The notes under the pieces: model-generated | The model's input: only the letters and a program-made list of their open reading frames with translations | The model's database searches: none | Told to the model about the DNA's origin: nothing | Assembly (NCBI RefSeq): GCF_049808615.1 | Contig: NZ_JBNCAN010000005.1 | Coordinates: forward strand, 1 to 64,000 | Length of the DNA stretch: 64,000 nt | Reading direction: 5' to 3' | DNA from: Modicisalibacter sp049808615 | GTDB taxonomy: Bacteria; Pseudomonadota; Gammaproteobacteria; Pseudomonadales; Halomonadaceae | Shown: positions 23,537 through 31,221 of the stretch, piece by piece | Layout of the letters: the number at the start of each line of letters is the position of its first letter | How positions within the stretch are numbered: position 1 is the stretch's first letter | Made by a program: the position numbers and the translations under genes

Positions 23537-23746
23537 CTAGTGGCTTGGCTTGTCGAGAGGCTTGCGCTTGCAGGTATTGATGCCCAGCAGCCGATAGGCG
23601 GGGCAGAATCGAAACAGCCCGGTGATCAAGGGTACGATGCCAATCCAGCCCCACCAGCCGATGACGCTCGTCAATGTCAATGCGATCAGGATCAGTCCGG
23701 CGGCGATGCGTATTCCGCGCTCGACGTTGCCGACATTAGGTTTCAT
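23537..23746 (-). CDS. DUF2892 (YgaP-type) small membrane protein
   Basis: A 69-residue inner-membrane protein starting MKPNVGNVERGIRIAAG, the typical opening of DUF2892, with two hydrophobic segments (about 12-30 and 32-48) and the conserved FRFCPAYRLLGINTCK ending. The domain is often fused to or found beside rhodanese proteins, as in E. coli YgaP, but no rhodanese is present here. Function is unknown. GGAGATTT lies just upstream of the start. Confidence 0.85.
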   Translation of the reverse strand: MKPNVGNVERGIRIAAGLILIALTLTSVIGWWGWIGIVPLITGLFRFCPAYRLLGINTCKRKPLDKPSH

Positions 23747-23829
23747 ATGAAATCTCCTTCGAGTGATTGGTCACGAGCCTTGGCCATGACCGCAACGTTA
23801 CCGATCGAGCACCGAAGGAATCGGTGTTC

Positions 23830-23859
23830 TTGACACATAGAGTATATACAATATATAAA
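23830..23859 (+). promoter_or_regulatory. Sigma70-type promoter candidate
   Basis: TTGACA at 23830-23835 is followed 16-18 bases later by the overlapping -10 candidates TATATA, ATATAA and TATAAA in a very AT-rich stretch. It points towards the small ORF at 23939 and trxC. Confidence 0.5.
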
Positions 23860-23938
23860 AAAATAAAGTGTATTGTTCATTCATGATGCTGGGGCGTGAC
23901 ACTTTCCCACCATCAGTCCTCGAGGGAGGGGTGCCGCC

Positions 23939-24097
23939 ATGTTGATCTGTCCGGGAGTCGCCCTTGCGGCCATGCAGCAGTTCTTCATAAACAAGGGGCT
24001 GGTCGGTATCGGCCTGATCGACAAGTTTCGCGCGATCTATTGGCTGTTGACCCACTCATGCCCTGTCTCTATACCAACAATCAATCACGGAATATAA
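23939..24097 (+). CDS. Small ORF, unrecognised, with strong ribosome site
   Basis: A 52-codon frame beginning MLICPGVALAAMQQFF, with a very strong GGGAGGGG ribosome site seven bases upstream and a sigma70-like promoter about 80 bases before it. The product is hydrophobic in the middle (GLVGIGLIDKFRAIYWLL) and could be a short membrane protein. I do not recognise a family. It could instead be a chance frame or a decayed gene. It ends 17 bp before trxC. Confidence 0.4.
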   Translation: MLICPGVALAAMQQFFINKGLVGIGLIDKFRAIYWLLTHSCPVSIPTINHGI

Positions 24098-24114
24098 CGC
24101 CTCGGGAGAGTGAT

Positions 24115-24552
24115 ATGAGCGATGCCATTCAACTGGCCTGTCCCCATTGCCTCAGCATAAACCGCGTCCAGACGAGCAGACTGGGCGAGGGCGCCAGATG
24201 CGGCAAGTGCAAGCAGGCATTATTCACCGGTGAACCCATCGAGCTGAATGACACCAACTTCGATGCGATGGTGAATCGCAGCGATCTGCCGATCGTAGTG
24301 GATTTCTGGGCGGGTTGGTGCGGGCCCTGCAAGATGATGGCCCCGATCTTCGCCCAGGTGACCCGAGAACTCGAACCGCGGCTACGTTTCGCCAAGCTGG
24401 ACACCGAGGCCGAGCAAGGCATCGCCGGGCGCTTCGGTATTCGCAGCATTCCTACCTTGGTAGTCTTTCGTCGCGGTCAGGAGGTCGCTCGTCAGGCAGG
24501 CGTGATGCAGGCTTCTCAGCTCACCCAGTGGCTTCGACCTCATCTGCTGTAG
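24115..24552 (+). CDS. trxC: Thioredoxin 2
   Basis: A 145-residue thioredoxin of the TrxC type. The N-terminal zinc module has two CxxC pairs (C9-x2-C12 and C29-x2-C32, in CPHC and CGKC), followed by a thioredoxin fold with the active site W68-C-G-P-C72 and the cis-proline in RSIPTLVVF. TrxC reduces protein disulfides in the cytoplasm and is part of the OxyR response in E. coli. GGGAG lies before the chosen start; longer upstream frames lack family similarity. It is transcribed alone or with the small ORF before it. Confidence 0.92.
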   Translation: MSDAIQLACPHCLSINRVQTSRLGEGARCGKCKQALFTGEPIELNDTNFDAMVNRSDLPIVVDFWAGWCGPCKMMAPIFAQVTRELEPRLRFAKLDTEAEQGIAGRFGIRSIPTLVVFRRGQEVARQAGVMQASQLTQWLRPHLL

Positions 24553-24656
24553 AGCTTGTCGAAAAAGTGATAGAGAGGCTGTGCGGTTCCTGCGCTCCGT
24601 GCGCCTTGTGCTTGAGCTGCTCGGCGATTTCTTCAGCGCTTCCATAGGAGAGTGTC

Positions 24657-25508
24657 ATGTGTGAACTCTTCGCGATGTCGAGTGGCTCGCCGACAAACGT
24701 GCATTATTCGCTCGAGGAGTTTTCCCGCCGAGGCGGGCTCGCCGGTCCGCACAAGGACGGCTGGGGAATCGCCTATTATCTGGATGGCGACGTGCGTCTC
24801 GTCAAAGAGGCCGAGCCGGCCAGCGACAGTGCCTGCATTCGCTTCCTTCAGGAACGTCCGTTTTCGAGCGAGCTGGTCGTCAGCCACATTCGTAGGGCAA
24901 CGCAGGGCGTTCGCAAAGTCCGTAACTGTCAACCGTTCACTCGGGAGTTGGGTGGGGCGATGCATGTGTTCGCCCACAATGGTGACCTTGATTGGGTCCG
25001 ATTGACCGCGCATTTGCCGCTCGGCTCGTATCATCCCGTCGGTGAAACCGATTCCGAATATGCGTTCTGTGCACTGCTCGAGCGCCTGCGTGCGCTTTGG
25101 CTCGCGACCGACGGTGTACCGGCGCTTGAAGACCGGCTCGTCATCGTATCGAACTTTGCTGCGGAAATTCGTGAGTTCGGACCGGCAAACTTCCTCTATG
25201 CCGATGGCGATGCCTTATTCGCGCATGGCCACAAGCGCACGCAAGGGCAGGCCGGCATCCGGCCGCCGGGCCTGCATGTGCTTCACAGGCGCTGTGCGCC
25301 CTCGGAAGCGGTGTTAGAGACACCGGGTCTAACGATCGAGTCTCCAGACGCTTCGCAGCACGTCGCCTTATTCGCCAGTATTCCGCTGACGTCGGATCCC
25401 GGTTGGCAAGCGCTCGACGAAGGCGAATTGCTCGCCGTGAGGCATGGCAGAGTCGTGGCGCGAATGTCCGCCGAAGCGGCGATTTTAAGTCCAGGCACGC
25501 TGCGTTGA
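24657..25508 (+). CDS. Class II glutamine amidotransferase (YafJ-like)
   Basis: A 283-residue N-terminal-nucleophile hydrolase of the YafJ type. The second residue, Cys2 in MCELFAMSS, becomes the catalytic nucleophile once the initiator methionine is removed. Conserved motifs are GGLAGPHKDGWGIAYY near residue 27, SHIRRATQG near 79, FAHNGDL near 105 and GETDSEYAFCALLE near 130. The family probably takes ammonia from glutamine for an unknown acceptor. GGAG lies upstream of the start. It is the last ordinary gene before the mobile-element region. Confidence 0.9.
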   Translation: MCELFAMSSGSPTNVHYSLEEFSRRGGLAGPHKDGWGIAYYLDGDVRLVKEAEPASDSACIRFLQERPFSSELVVSHIRRATQGVRKVRNCQPFTRELGGAMHVFAHNGDLDWVRLTAHLPLGSYHPVGETDSEYAFCALLERLRALWLATDGVPALEDRLVIVSNFAAEIREFGPANFLYADGDALFAHGHKRTQGQAGIRPPGLHVLHRRCAPSEAVLETPGLTIESPDASQHVALFASIPLTSDPGWQALDEGELLAVRHGRVVARMSAEAAILSPGTLR

Positions 25509-25578
25509 GAATGGCAAGAAACGTTTGTTTTCTTTACACAACAAGCCAAACAGAGGGCCCTGTTAAGGTGTTAGACGA

Positions 25579-26214
25579 CTAACCCGAATACTGCACCAGA
25601 TATGAAAAAACGGCTGAAAATCGGTTATGATTCAATGCCTTACACCTGATCCAACCGACTTAGTTGTCATGATAAAATGTACCATGCCCTTCGCTTCCTT
25701 TCCACGCTGTAAAGGCCGTCAGATCGTCGCCAGTTTCGCCGGCAGCGATATCACTCCGATGGCGGCATTCTACTTCTGCGTCAACTCGACCGGGGGGTGG
25801 GCCTGACACGTGCCGTGGCCCACCGGCTGAGCGATGAACGCGATCCTAAGCGCTGCGTGCATCGCACGGAGATCCTGGTTCGCCAACGGATCCTTGGCCT
25901 GGTCCTGGGTTACAAAATCTCAACTATCATTACGAGCTACGCCACGACATCGTACTGCCGATCGCCGTCGACACGAATGACGCGCTAGCCAGTCAATCCA
26001 GCCTGTGTCGCTTCGAGCAGGAGGCCGGTCAGGACTAGGCAGTGACGATACACGAAGAGATGGTCGAGCAGTTCATCCGCTCGTTTCGTAAGTTGCCCAG
26101 GAAGCCGCTTTATCTTGACTTCGACGCCACCGATGACCGAGTGCACGGCCAGCAGTTCGGACACCACTTCAATAGTTACTACGACCACGGCATCTTCCTG
26201 CCGCTAGCCAGCAA
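25579..26214 (+). pseudogene. Broken IS1380-family transposase, N-terminal part
   Basis: From the element end at about 25579 (ACTAACCCGAATACTGCACC) and the ATG at 25602, the three forward frames together give an IS1380-type transposase. Recognisable parts are KKRLKIGYDSMPYT, VGLTRAVAHRLSDERDPKR, VRQRILGLVLGY, ASQSSLCRFEQEA and LDFDATDDRVHGQQFG. It is broken by stops (TGA where the window-start copy has AGA; a TAA soon after) and by frameshifts near 25914. Similarity stops abruptly after YYDHGIFLPL, at about 26214, so the C-terminal half is gone. Inverted with respect to the copy at 1-124. Confidence 0.8.
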
Positions 26215-26607
26215 ATTGGTGCTCGGATAACCCCGCTGCGTGCTGTCCCCGGCGCTGAAAACACAGAGGGGTAGGGGGAGTGCGCCTTAAGCTTAGAAAA
26301 TTGATCAAAAAGCAGTCAATTTTTGGTCATGGGAGCCATCATGCTCACTGGACCATGAATCTAGACGCTTCTGAGCAGCTCGTGGCAACAGCTGGGCTAG
26401 GAGAAGAGCGTGTTGCAGAGCGGCGCAGCAAGCCGGAGCGTGCTTAGACCCTATGATCGCTTCACGCGCGCCGCTATGTTTCTAGCGTTACCACGATGGC
26501 CGAGAACGGAGGCTTATCTTCGACCCCGAGCGGGAACTATTTCACAGGAAAATTGGCCCGACCGAGAAATCTTTCGAGCGGACTATCGCTCGCAAACAAA
26601 TGGCTAA
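26215..26607. other. Intergenic region with no gene seen
   Basis: This stretch follows the break in the IS1380 transposase and ends at the gajB stop codon. I see no convincing gene. An imperfect inverted repeat lies at 26302-26329 (TGATCAAAAA and TTTTTGGTCA, one mismatch), which might be a hairpin or a worn element end. Confidence 0.5.
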
Positions 26608-28536
26608 TCACTTCGTGATATCAATCTCATCCTCCGAGAACCAACCATTACTGATGACGTTTGCTTTGACCGCTTCAGGATTCTCCGAGTATGCGACGAA
26701 GGCGAGGCTTCGTTCTGCGCGGCTGCATGTGACGTAAAGCAGTCGCCTTGTCCTATCGATCGACGTGTCCTTCCCTTCTTCCATATTTTTCATATCGGTC
26801 GCGGTGGGGGCTTTCTCGCCCAAGAGCTTTGCATATCCGAACATGAACCCGCACGCCTCGGAGTCGTCCATGATCACCATGACCCGCTCGAACTCCAGCC
26901 CCTTCACGCCTTGGTGGGTGTCGAACGAGGCAAGCCCCGAGACGTATCGGCGGTAAATATCGATTTCAGCAAAGGGTGCGTTCATCATCGAGAGAAGAGC
27001 GCCCATCTCTGGCGTGAGAGGATCGTCCGCCTCATCGCCCGCTTTGTCATCGGCTTCTGCCTCAGGGGCAGCTTCTTCGGCTTCGGCGCTTTCAGCCAGG
27101 AGAACTTCCACGACCGGCAACAGGGCATCAGGAATGACGAAAAGTTGATGCTCGGCAACACTGCGCAGCACCTCGCCGCAAACTGGATCGCCCTCTTCCC
27201 AAAGCGCCATCAAAGCATCGACGCCAGACTGCGCCTGCTTCAGCAATGCCCCCGCATCTTCGGCGGCTTTCAGCGCTGGCGCAGTCACTAATGGTGACGA
27301 CTGGCGCACGATCCGAGAGACGGCAAACTTGTCACCGCGTTTACTCGCTTCAATCAGCGGAAGGATGGACTGGGTAAAGAAGCGGGTCGCCGGAAGGGTT
27401 CCATCAAGCAGCCCCGTTCGCCACGAGTCGATCTCGTACAAGGGCGCGAACACGTTTTCGAAGCCGAGGCGCTTCGCGGACATGTGATGTTCAAGCGTGA
27501 GAACCTTGCAGTTATCAATCTGGCCCCACGACGCGTCATCAGTGACGGCTGCCATGCGCGCCCTGATCTCGTCCTCAACGGCCTTTCGGTCTGGGGCACC
27601 AGACAGCCTTATGAAGAGGCGAACATGCCCTTCAATGGCATCGCTTCGCGGCTCCTGAATGTGAGTATCGACTTCCGACCTGATTTTGTTGATTAGCGTC
27701 ACCACGCGCTTCGGGCATCGGTGGTTGAGCTTTTTGGAGGGTTTCGCCCAATTTTCCGGCAGCGCGTCTTCGATCCGTTCCTTTCCGTCCGCATAAATCC
27801 GCTGCATCACGTCGCCGATCAGCCCCAGAGCAAACCGATCGGAGTGCTCTTGGGCCGGAACAAATAGCGCATCGACGAGATGGCGATTGGTATCCTGGCT
27901 TTCGTCAATCAGGAGAAACGGGAAGCGTCCCACGAGTATCCACCGCATTAGCGGCTTTTGCGCTATGAAGGCCGAGCAAATCGCGATCACTTCCGAGTGG
28001 TTTAGCGAATTGGGCTCCCTGTTCTCGCCATTGGGATTGTAGGAGAAAGACTTGATTTCGCCGAGACGATCTAGCCGTTTCGACTTTGATTCGATCTGCG
28101 CCAAACGTGTGATTGATGCCTTCGTACCCGCGCGACCTTTCTCCTCCTGAACCCTCAACTCCTCGATATCGGCCACGAGGCTCTCGCGAAGCCACTCACG
28201 AATGTCGTGATGGAACCCCTTGATGAGCTCCCACGCAAAACTGTGGATCGTCGCGACGTAGAATAAGGGGCTGAAATCAATCCGGCGCTTGATCTCCTCG
28301 CAAGCCGCATTGGTATAGGTGATCACGCCGACACGATAGCCGTGCAGCGACAGGTCGCGCCCATAAGTGGCTTTGACGTGATTGAGCGCCTTTACAAGCG
28401 ATCGGGTTTTACCTGATCCCGCGCCTGCAAACAGAAAGAAGCAGCGCGGACTCGCAAGATCGAGATAGGAGGCAATCTCCTCGTCAACCGGATCGTCGAG
28501 AGTGATGTTGCTGAGTTCAGCGGCTTCGGCTGTCAT
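26608..28536 (-). CDS. gajB: UvrD-type helicase of a Gabija-like defence system
   Basis: A 642-residue superfamily 1 helicase. Walker A is AGAGSGKT at 37-44, Walker B is FLLIDESQDTN near 225, RIYADGKE-type motif III lies shortly after, and the C-terminal motifs are THQGVKGLEFERV and RRLLYVTCSRAERSLAF. In Gabija, GajA (ATPase plus Toprim nuclease) acts with a UvrD-like GajB against phage. Here the ATG overlaps the stop of the preceding OLD-type gene (ATGA), the usual GajA-GajB order. All helicase motifs look intact. The base composition is more AT-rich than the flanks, in line with acquisition by transfer. Confidence 0.8.
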   Translation of the reverse strand: MTAEAAELSNITLDDPVDEEIASYLDLASPRCFFLFAGAGSGKTRSLVKALNHVKATYGRDLSLHGYRVGVITYTNAACEEIKRRIDFSPLFYVATIHSFAWELIKGFHHDIREWLRESLVADIEELRVQEEKGRAGTKASITRLAQIESKSKRLDRLGEIKSFSYNPNGENREPNSLNHSEVIAICSAFIAQKPLMRWILVGRFPFLLIDESQDTNRHLVDALFVPAQEHSDRFALGLIGDVMQRIYADGKERIEDALPENWAKPSKKLNHRCPKRVVTLINKIRSEVDTHIQEPRSDAIEGHVRLFIRLSGAPDRKAVEDEIRARMAAVTDDASWGQIDNCKVLTLEHHMSAKRLGFENVFAPLYEIDSWRTGLLDGTLPATRFFTQSILPLIEASKRGDKFAVSRIVRQSSPLVTAPALKAAEDAGALLKQAQSGVDALMALWEEGDPVCGEVLRSVAEHQLFVIPDALLPVVEVLLAESAEAEEAAPEAEADDKAGDEADDPLTPEMGALLSMMNAPFAEIDIYRRYVSGLASFDTHQGVKGLEFERVMVIMDDSEACGFMFGYAKLLGEKAPTATDMKNMEEGKDTSIDRTRRLLYVTCSRAERSLAFVAYSENPEAVKANVISNGWFSEDEIDITK

Positions 28537-29920
28537 GCTTCTGGCTGCTCCTCTGCGGCGGGAGCAGCTTTGGTGACGATCAGGCCCAGGTCTTCCTGTC
28601 GCTCCTTCAGTTGACCGGACAGCCATTTCAGTCCGTCGAGGATGTAGAATGGCGGCTGCAATTTCTTTGGGTCATCAAGCTCAAGCAGATTGAGGGCGAA
28701 CTCCGCTTTTACCCCTGTTTTCAGTGCATCGAGAATGGCTTCAACCAATCCCGCGACATCGTCGCTGTTCTCGATCGCTGTCTTGAACTTCGCCCACAAA
28801 CCGGTGCCATCAGACTCGCCAAACAATGTATGGTTCTCAAGCACGAGCGCGTCTTCAAGCGTGTTGCAAAGCGCCTCGGCCTTCCCGCCTTTGAATTCAA
28901 TCACGACAGGACACTGATAGGCGGCGCGCACCGCAAACCGCAGCTGATTGTGCCAGATGCTCTTCTCTTCGGGCTTGAGGTCGAGAAGCTCGTCCAAGTC
29001 CTCTTTGCCAGGGCACCAAGACTTCAGCGTCGGATTGCGGGTTTTCAGTCCGTCCCCGCGTTTGGGCGGCACGGACTTGTTCTCCGCATTGCGCGCGTCA
29101 AGATCAGTGACGATCAAGGATGTAAGCCCGAGATGATCGATCAGTGGCTTGAGACGATGAGCATGACTCCCTCCGATCTCAAGCCAGGTGATGTAGCACT
29201 CATGGAGAGGTGAAAGCTCTGCATGATGTCGAACGAAGAAAGGAACGAGAATGCGTTCGGCAGGCCCTTCGACCAGCACTGCGGCATCGGCGAAGAAGAG
29301 ATCGCAATGTGTGACCTTGATGTAGCGGGTGACGAAGCGCTTGGTCTCGGTGTCAGTCCCGAAGACAGTGCCGAGATTTACGACGCACGATATGGGGATC
29401 ATCTCGCCCGTGGCAGGTAGCCTGCGGAAATAGCGCAAATGATCGAAATCGCATTCGTGCGCGATGTGGCTGGAATGCGTGCTGACGATCAGTTGGGTCT
29501 TGAGATTCTCGGACTCCCCGAGATTGTCGTGCTTTCGCAACACCCGATAGGCCTGCCGGATGAAGACCTGCTGCACTTGAGTGTGCAGATGGGCTTCCGG
29601 CTCTTCGATAAGTACGAGATGGAGCGGCGGAATGAAGGCATCTGGCTGCGTGGTTGACTGCGAGGCCGCCTTCCCAACGCGCATCCAGGCATCCCTGAAA
29701 CTCATCAACCTGAATATCATCGAGATGAGATTCTGGTAGCCAAGGCCGTTAGAGTCTTCGGGCAAATTCAGCTCGATCTTGGCTTTACCATCACCAGTCG
29801 AGATGACGTATTGGACCGCAGCGTCGTGATTCAGCCCGTCTACGGGCTTTAGGCGCGAAGAAATCTGCAGGCGCGGATCGGTTACGCCAGGATAGCCCAT
29901 TCCCTCGACCTCTTGCAGAG
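28533..29920 (-). pseudogene. gajA: 5'-truncated OLD-family ATPase-nuclease (GajA-like)
   Basis: The remaining 455 or so residues keep the end of the ABC-type ATPase and the whole Toprim half: Walker B VLIEEPEAHLHTQ, a switch histidine in STHSSHIA, then the Toprim motifs VLVEGPAERILVPFF and IVTDLDARN. The front, with Walker A, is missing: similarity begins at ALQEVEGMGYPGVTDPRLQI and runs directly into IS1380-like sequence at about 29920. Without the P-loop, ATP binding should fail, so Gabija activity is doubtful. An ATG at 29900 could still start a shortened protein and couple translation of gajB. Confidence 0.75.
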
Positions 29921-29997
29921 CGGCAGGAAGCAGTAGCCGTCGTAGAAGCCAGAGAAATATCGACCGAGCTGCTCGCCATGCACCAAGTCAGCGGTGT
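29918..29997 (-). pseudogene. IS1380-family transposase fragment
   Basis: On the minus strand this short stretch reads ADLVHGEQLGRYFSGFYDG and then YCFLPL, matching the IS1380 transposase region that in the copy at 25579 reads DDRVHGQQFGHHF and then FLPL. It is joined upstream to a resolvase fragment and downstream to the truncated gajA-like gene. The orientation is opposite to that of the 25579 copy, and both copies stop after FLPL. Confidence 0.65.
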
Positions 29998-30096
29998 CAT
30001 CGAAGATTCGCCGCACCCCGCTTTACGAAGCGTATCTGTCTGCAAGGCGATGTCTTGCTCCGCCGTCGAGACCCGCACATAGCCGATCAGCGCTAT
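29998..30096 (-). pseudogene. Serine resolvase/invertase N-terminal fragment
   Basis: The minus strand encodes ALIGYVRVSTAEQDIALQTD and TLRKAGC, the classic start of Tn3-type serine recombinases, with the catalytic serine in VRVST. The expected ATG start is ATA, and a base is missing after GCGE, before IFDDTA. Only about 33 codons remain. It is a dead remnant of a resolvase gene spliced to an IS1380 fragment. Confidence 0.7.
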
Positions 30097-30290
30097 TGAT
30101 CGCCTTCGTGTCCTTTAATCCGTCCCCCTATCTTTTTGTTCGATAAGCCAACAAGAAAATCTAATTTAGTACATTGTCTTGGCTGGCTGTCTGATGATTG
30201 TTTTTACATCATGGCCGCACACCGGAGGCCACATTAGAATAAGGTGTCGAGCCGGCACCATAAGATCGCTTTTCTTGTCATTGACGAAGC

Positions 30291-30328
30291 AATGCATATG
30301 CATTACTTTTAGTGCATTACCTTGCATT
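30291..30328. promoter_or_regulatory. Repeat cluster upstream of prlF-yhaV, probable operator
   Basis: A perfect palindrome AATGCATATGCATT (30291-30304) is followed by TGCATTAC repeated at 30299 and 30313, and TGCATT again at 30323. Such repeats just before an antitoxin gene suggest an autoregulatory operator bound by PrlF or the PrlF-YhaV complex. Confidence 0.55.
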
Positions 30329-30348
30329 GCTACTGTGGGAGGCCAATC

Positions 30349-30684
30349 ATGAACACGGTCATTGAGGATGACTCCACCCTGACGGATCGTTATCAGACGA
30401 CCGTGCCGGCATCTGTTCGTCGTGCACTGAAGCTGAACCGACGTGATCGGATTCACTACACGATTCGCCCTGATGGGGAAGTGGTGCTTACCCGCGCCCT
30501 CGACGAGTCCAGCCAGGATCTCGTAATGGCCGGTTTCCTGGCATTCCTGGAGCGCGACCTGCGGGAGCATCCGGAAAACATTCGTCCTGTCACTGCCGGC
30601 ACCTTTGCCGAAGCCGAACGCCTGACGGCAGGCGTTGAGGTAGACCTCGATGAGGAACTGCCAGTGGACGACGATGACGCATGA
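30349..30684 (+). CDS. prlF: PrlF-type antitoxin
   Basis: A 111-residue antitoxin with an N-terminal AbrB-like swapped-hairpin DNA-binding domain (LTDRYQTTVPASVRRALKLN, then IHYTIRPDGEVVLTRA, about residues 10-47) and an acidic tail ending in DDDDA. PrlF (SohA) neutralises the ribonuclease YhaV and represses its own promoter. The start after GGGAGG is preferred to the ATG 27 bases upstream. The stop overlaps the yhaV start (ATGA), as expected for a coupled toxin-antitoxin pair. Confidence 0.88.
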   Translation: MNTVIEDDSTLTDRYQTTVPASVRRALKLNRRDRIHYTIRPDGEVVLTRALDESSQDLVMAGFLAFLERDLREHPENIRPVTAGTFAEAERLTAGVEVDLDEELPVDDDDA

Positions 30685-31178
30685 GTCCTCTGAAAGTAAA
30701 CGGATGGACGATCTACGCACACCCACTGTTCCTGGAGCAGGTCGATGCGCTCACCAGCAAGGTGAGGCGGCTCCAGGCAAAGGATCCGCTCGGTTATCGC
30801 AGCAAACCCGCCGCCAAGCGTCTGGCGGCGATTGTGAAACTGATCAAGAACGACATTCCACAGGATCCGGCAAGCCCTCGATATCGCCAAGGAAACACGC
30901 TCGGGAATGAGCATACCCATTGGTGTCGGGCAACGTTCTACCAGCAGTACCGGCTGTTCTTTCGCTACGATCTTGCGAGCAAGATCCTCATCTTCGTCTG
31001 GGTCAACGACGAATCCACCAAGCGCGCTTACGACAGCAAGCAGGACGCTTACGCTGTTTTCCGCAAAATGCTCAATAACGGTAATCCACCGGATAGCTGG
31101 AATGACTTGAGGAGAGCAGCTACCAGTGATAGCGAACGCATCAAGGCGTTTCTGGGAACAGAGGATGATAAGCCTTGA
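30681..31178 (+). CDS. yhaV: YhaV-type toxin
   Basis: A 165-residue RelE-superfamily toxin of the YhaV type, a translation-linked ribonuclease in E. coli. Family landmarks are NGWTIYAHPLFLEQVDALT at the start, THWCRATFYQQYRLFFRYD near residue 83, and IFVWVNDESTKRAYDSK near 105. Length and order behind prlF match the known pair. It sits beside the Gabija-like remnant, where such modules often gather. No frameshift or truncation is seen, so the pair is probably functional. Confidence 0.9.
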   Translation: MSPLKVNGWTIYAHPLFLEQVDALTSKVRRLQAKDPLGYRSKPAAKRLAAIVKLIKNDIPQDPASPRYRQGNTLGNEHTHWCRATFYQQYRLFFRYDLASKILIFVWVNDESTKRAYDSKQDAYAVFRKMLNNGNPPDSWNDLRRAATSDSERIKAFLGTEDDKP

Positions 31179-31221
31179 GTTTTGATCGGCCTATGAAGGC
31201 ATCAAGAAGCATCGGATCGAC

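Noticed and set aside
26410..26607. Short plus-strand frame before gajB
   Set aside because: No ribosome site, no family features and arginine-rich composition; treated as noncoding.
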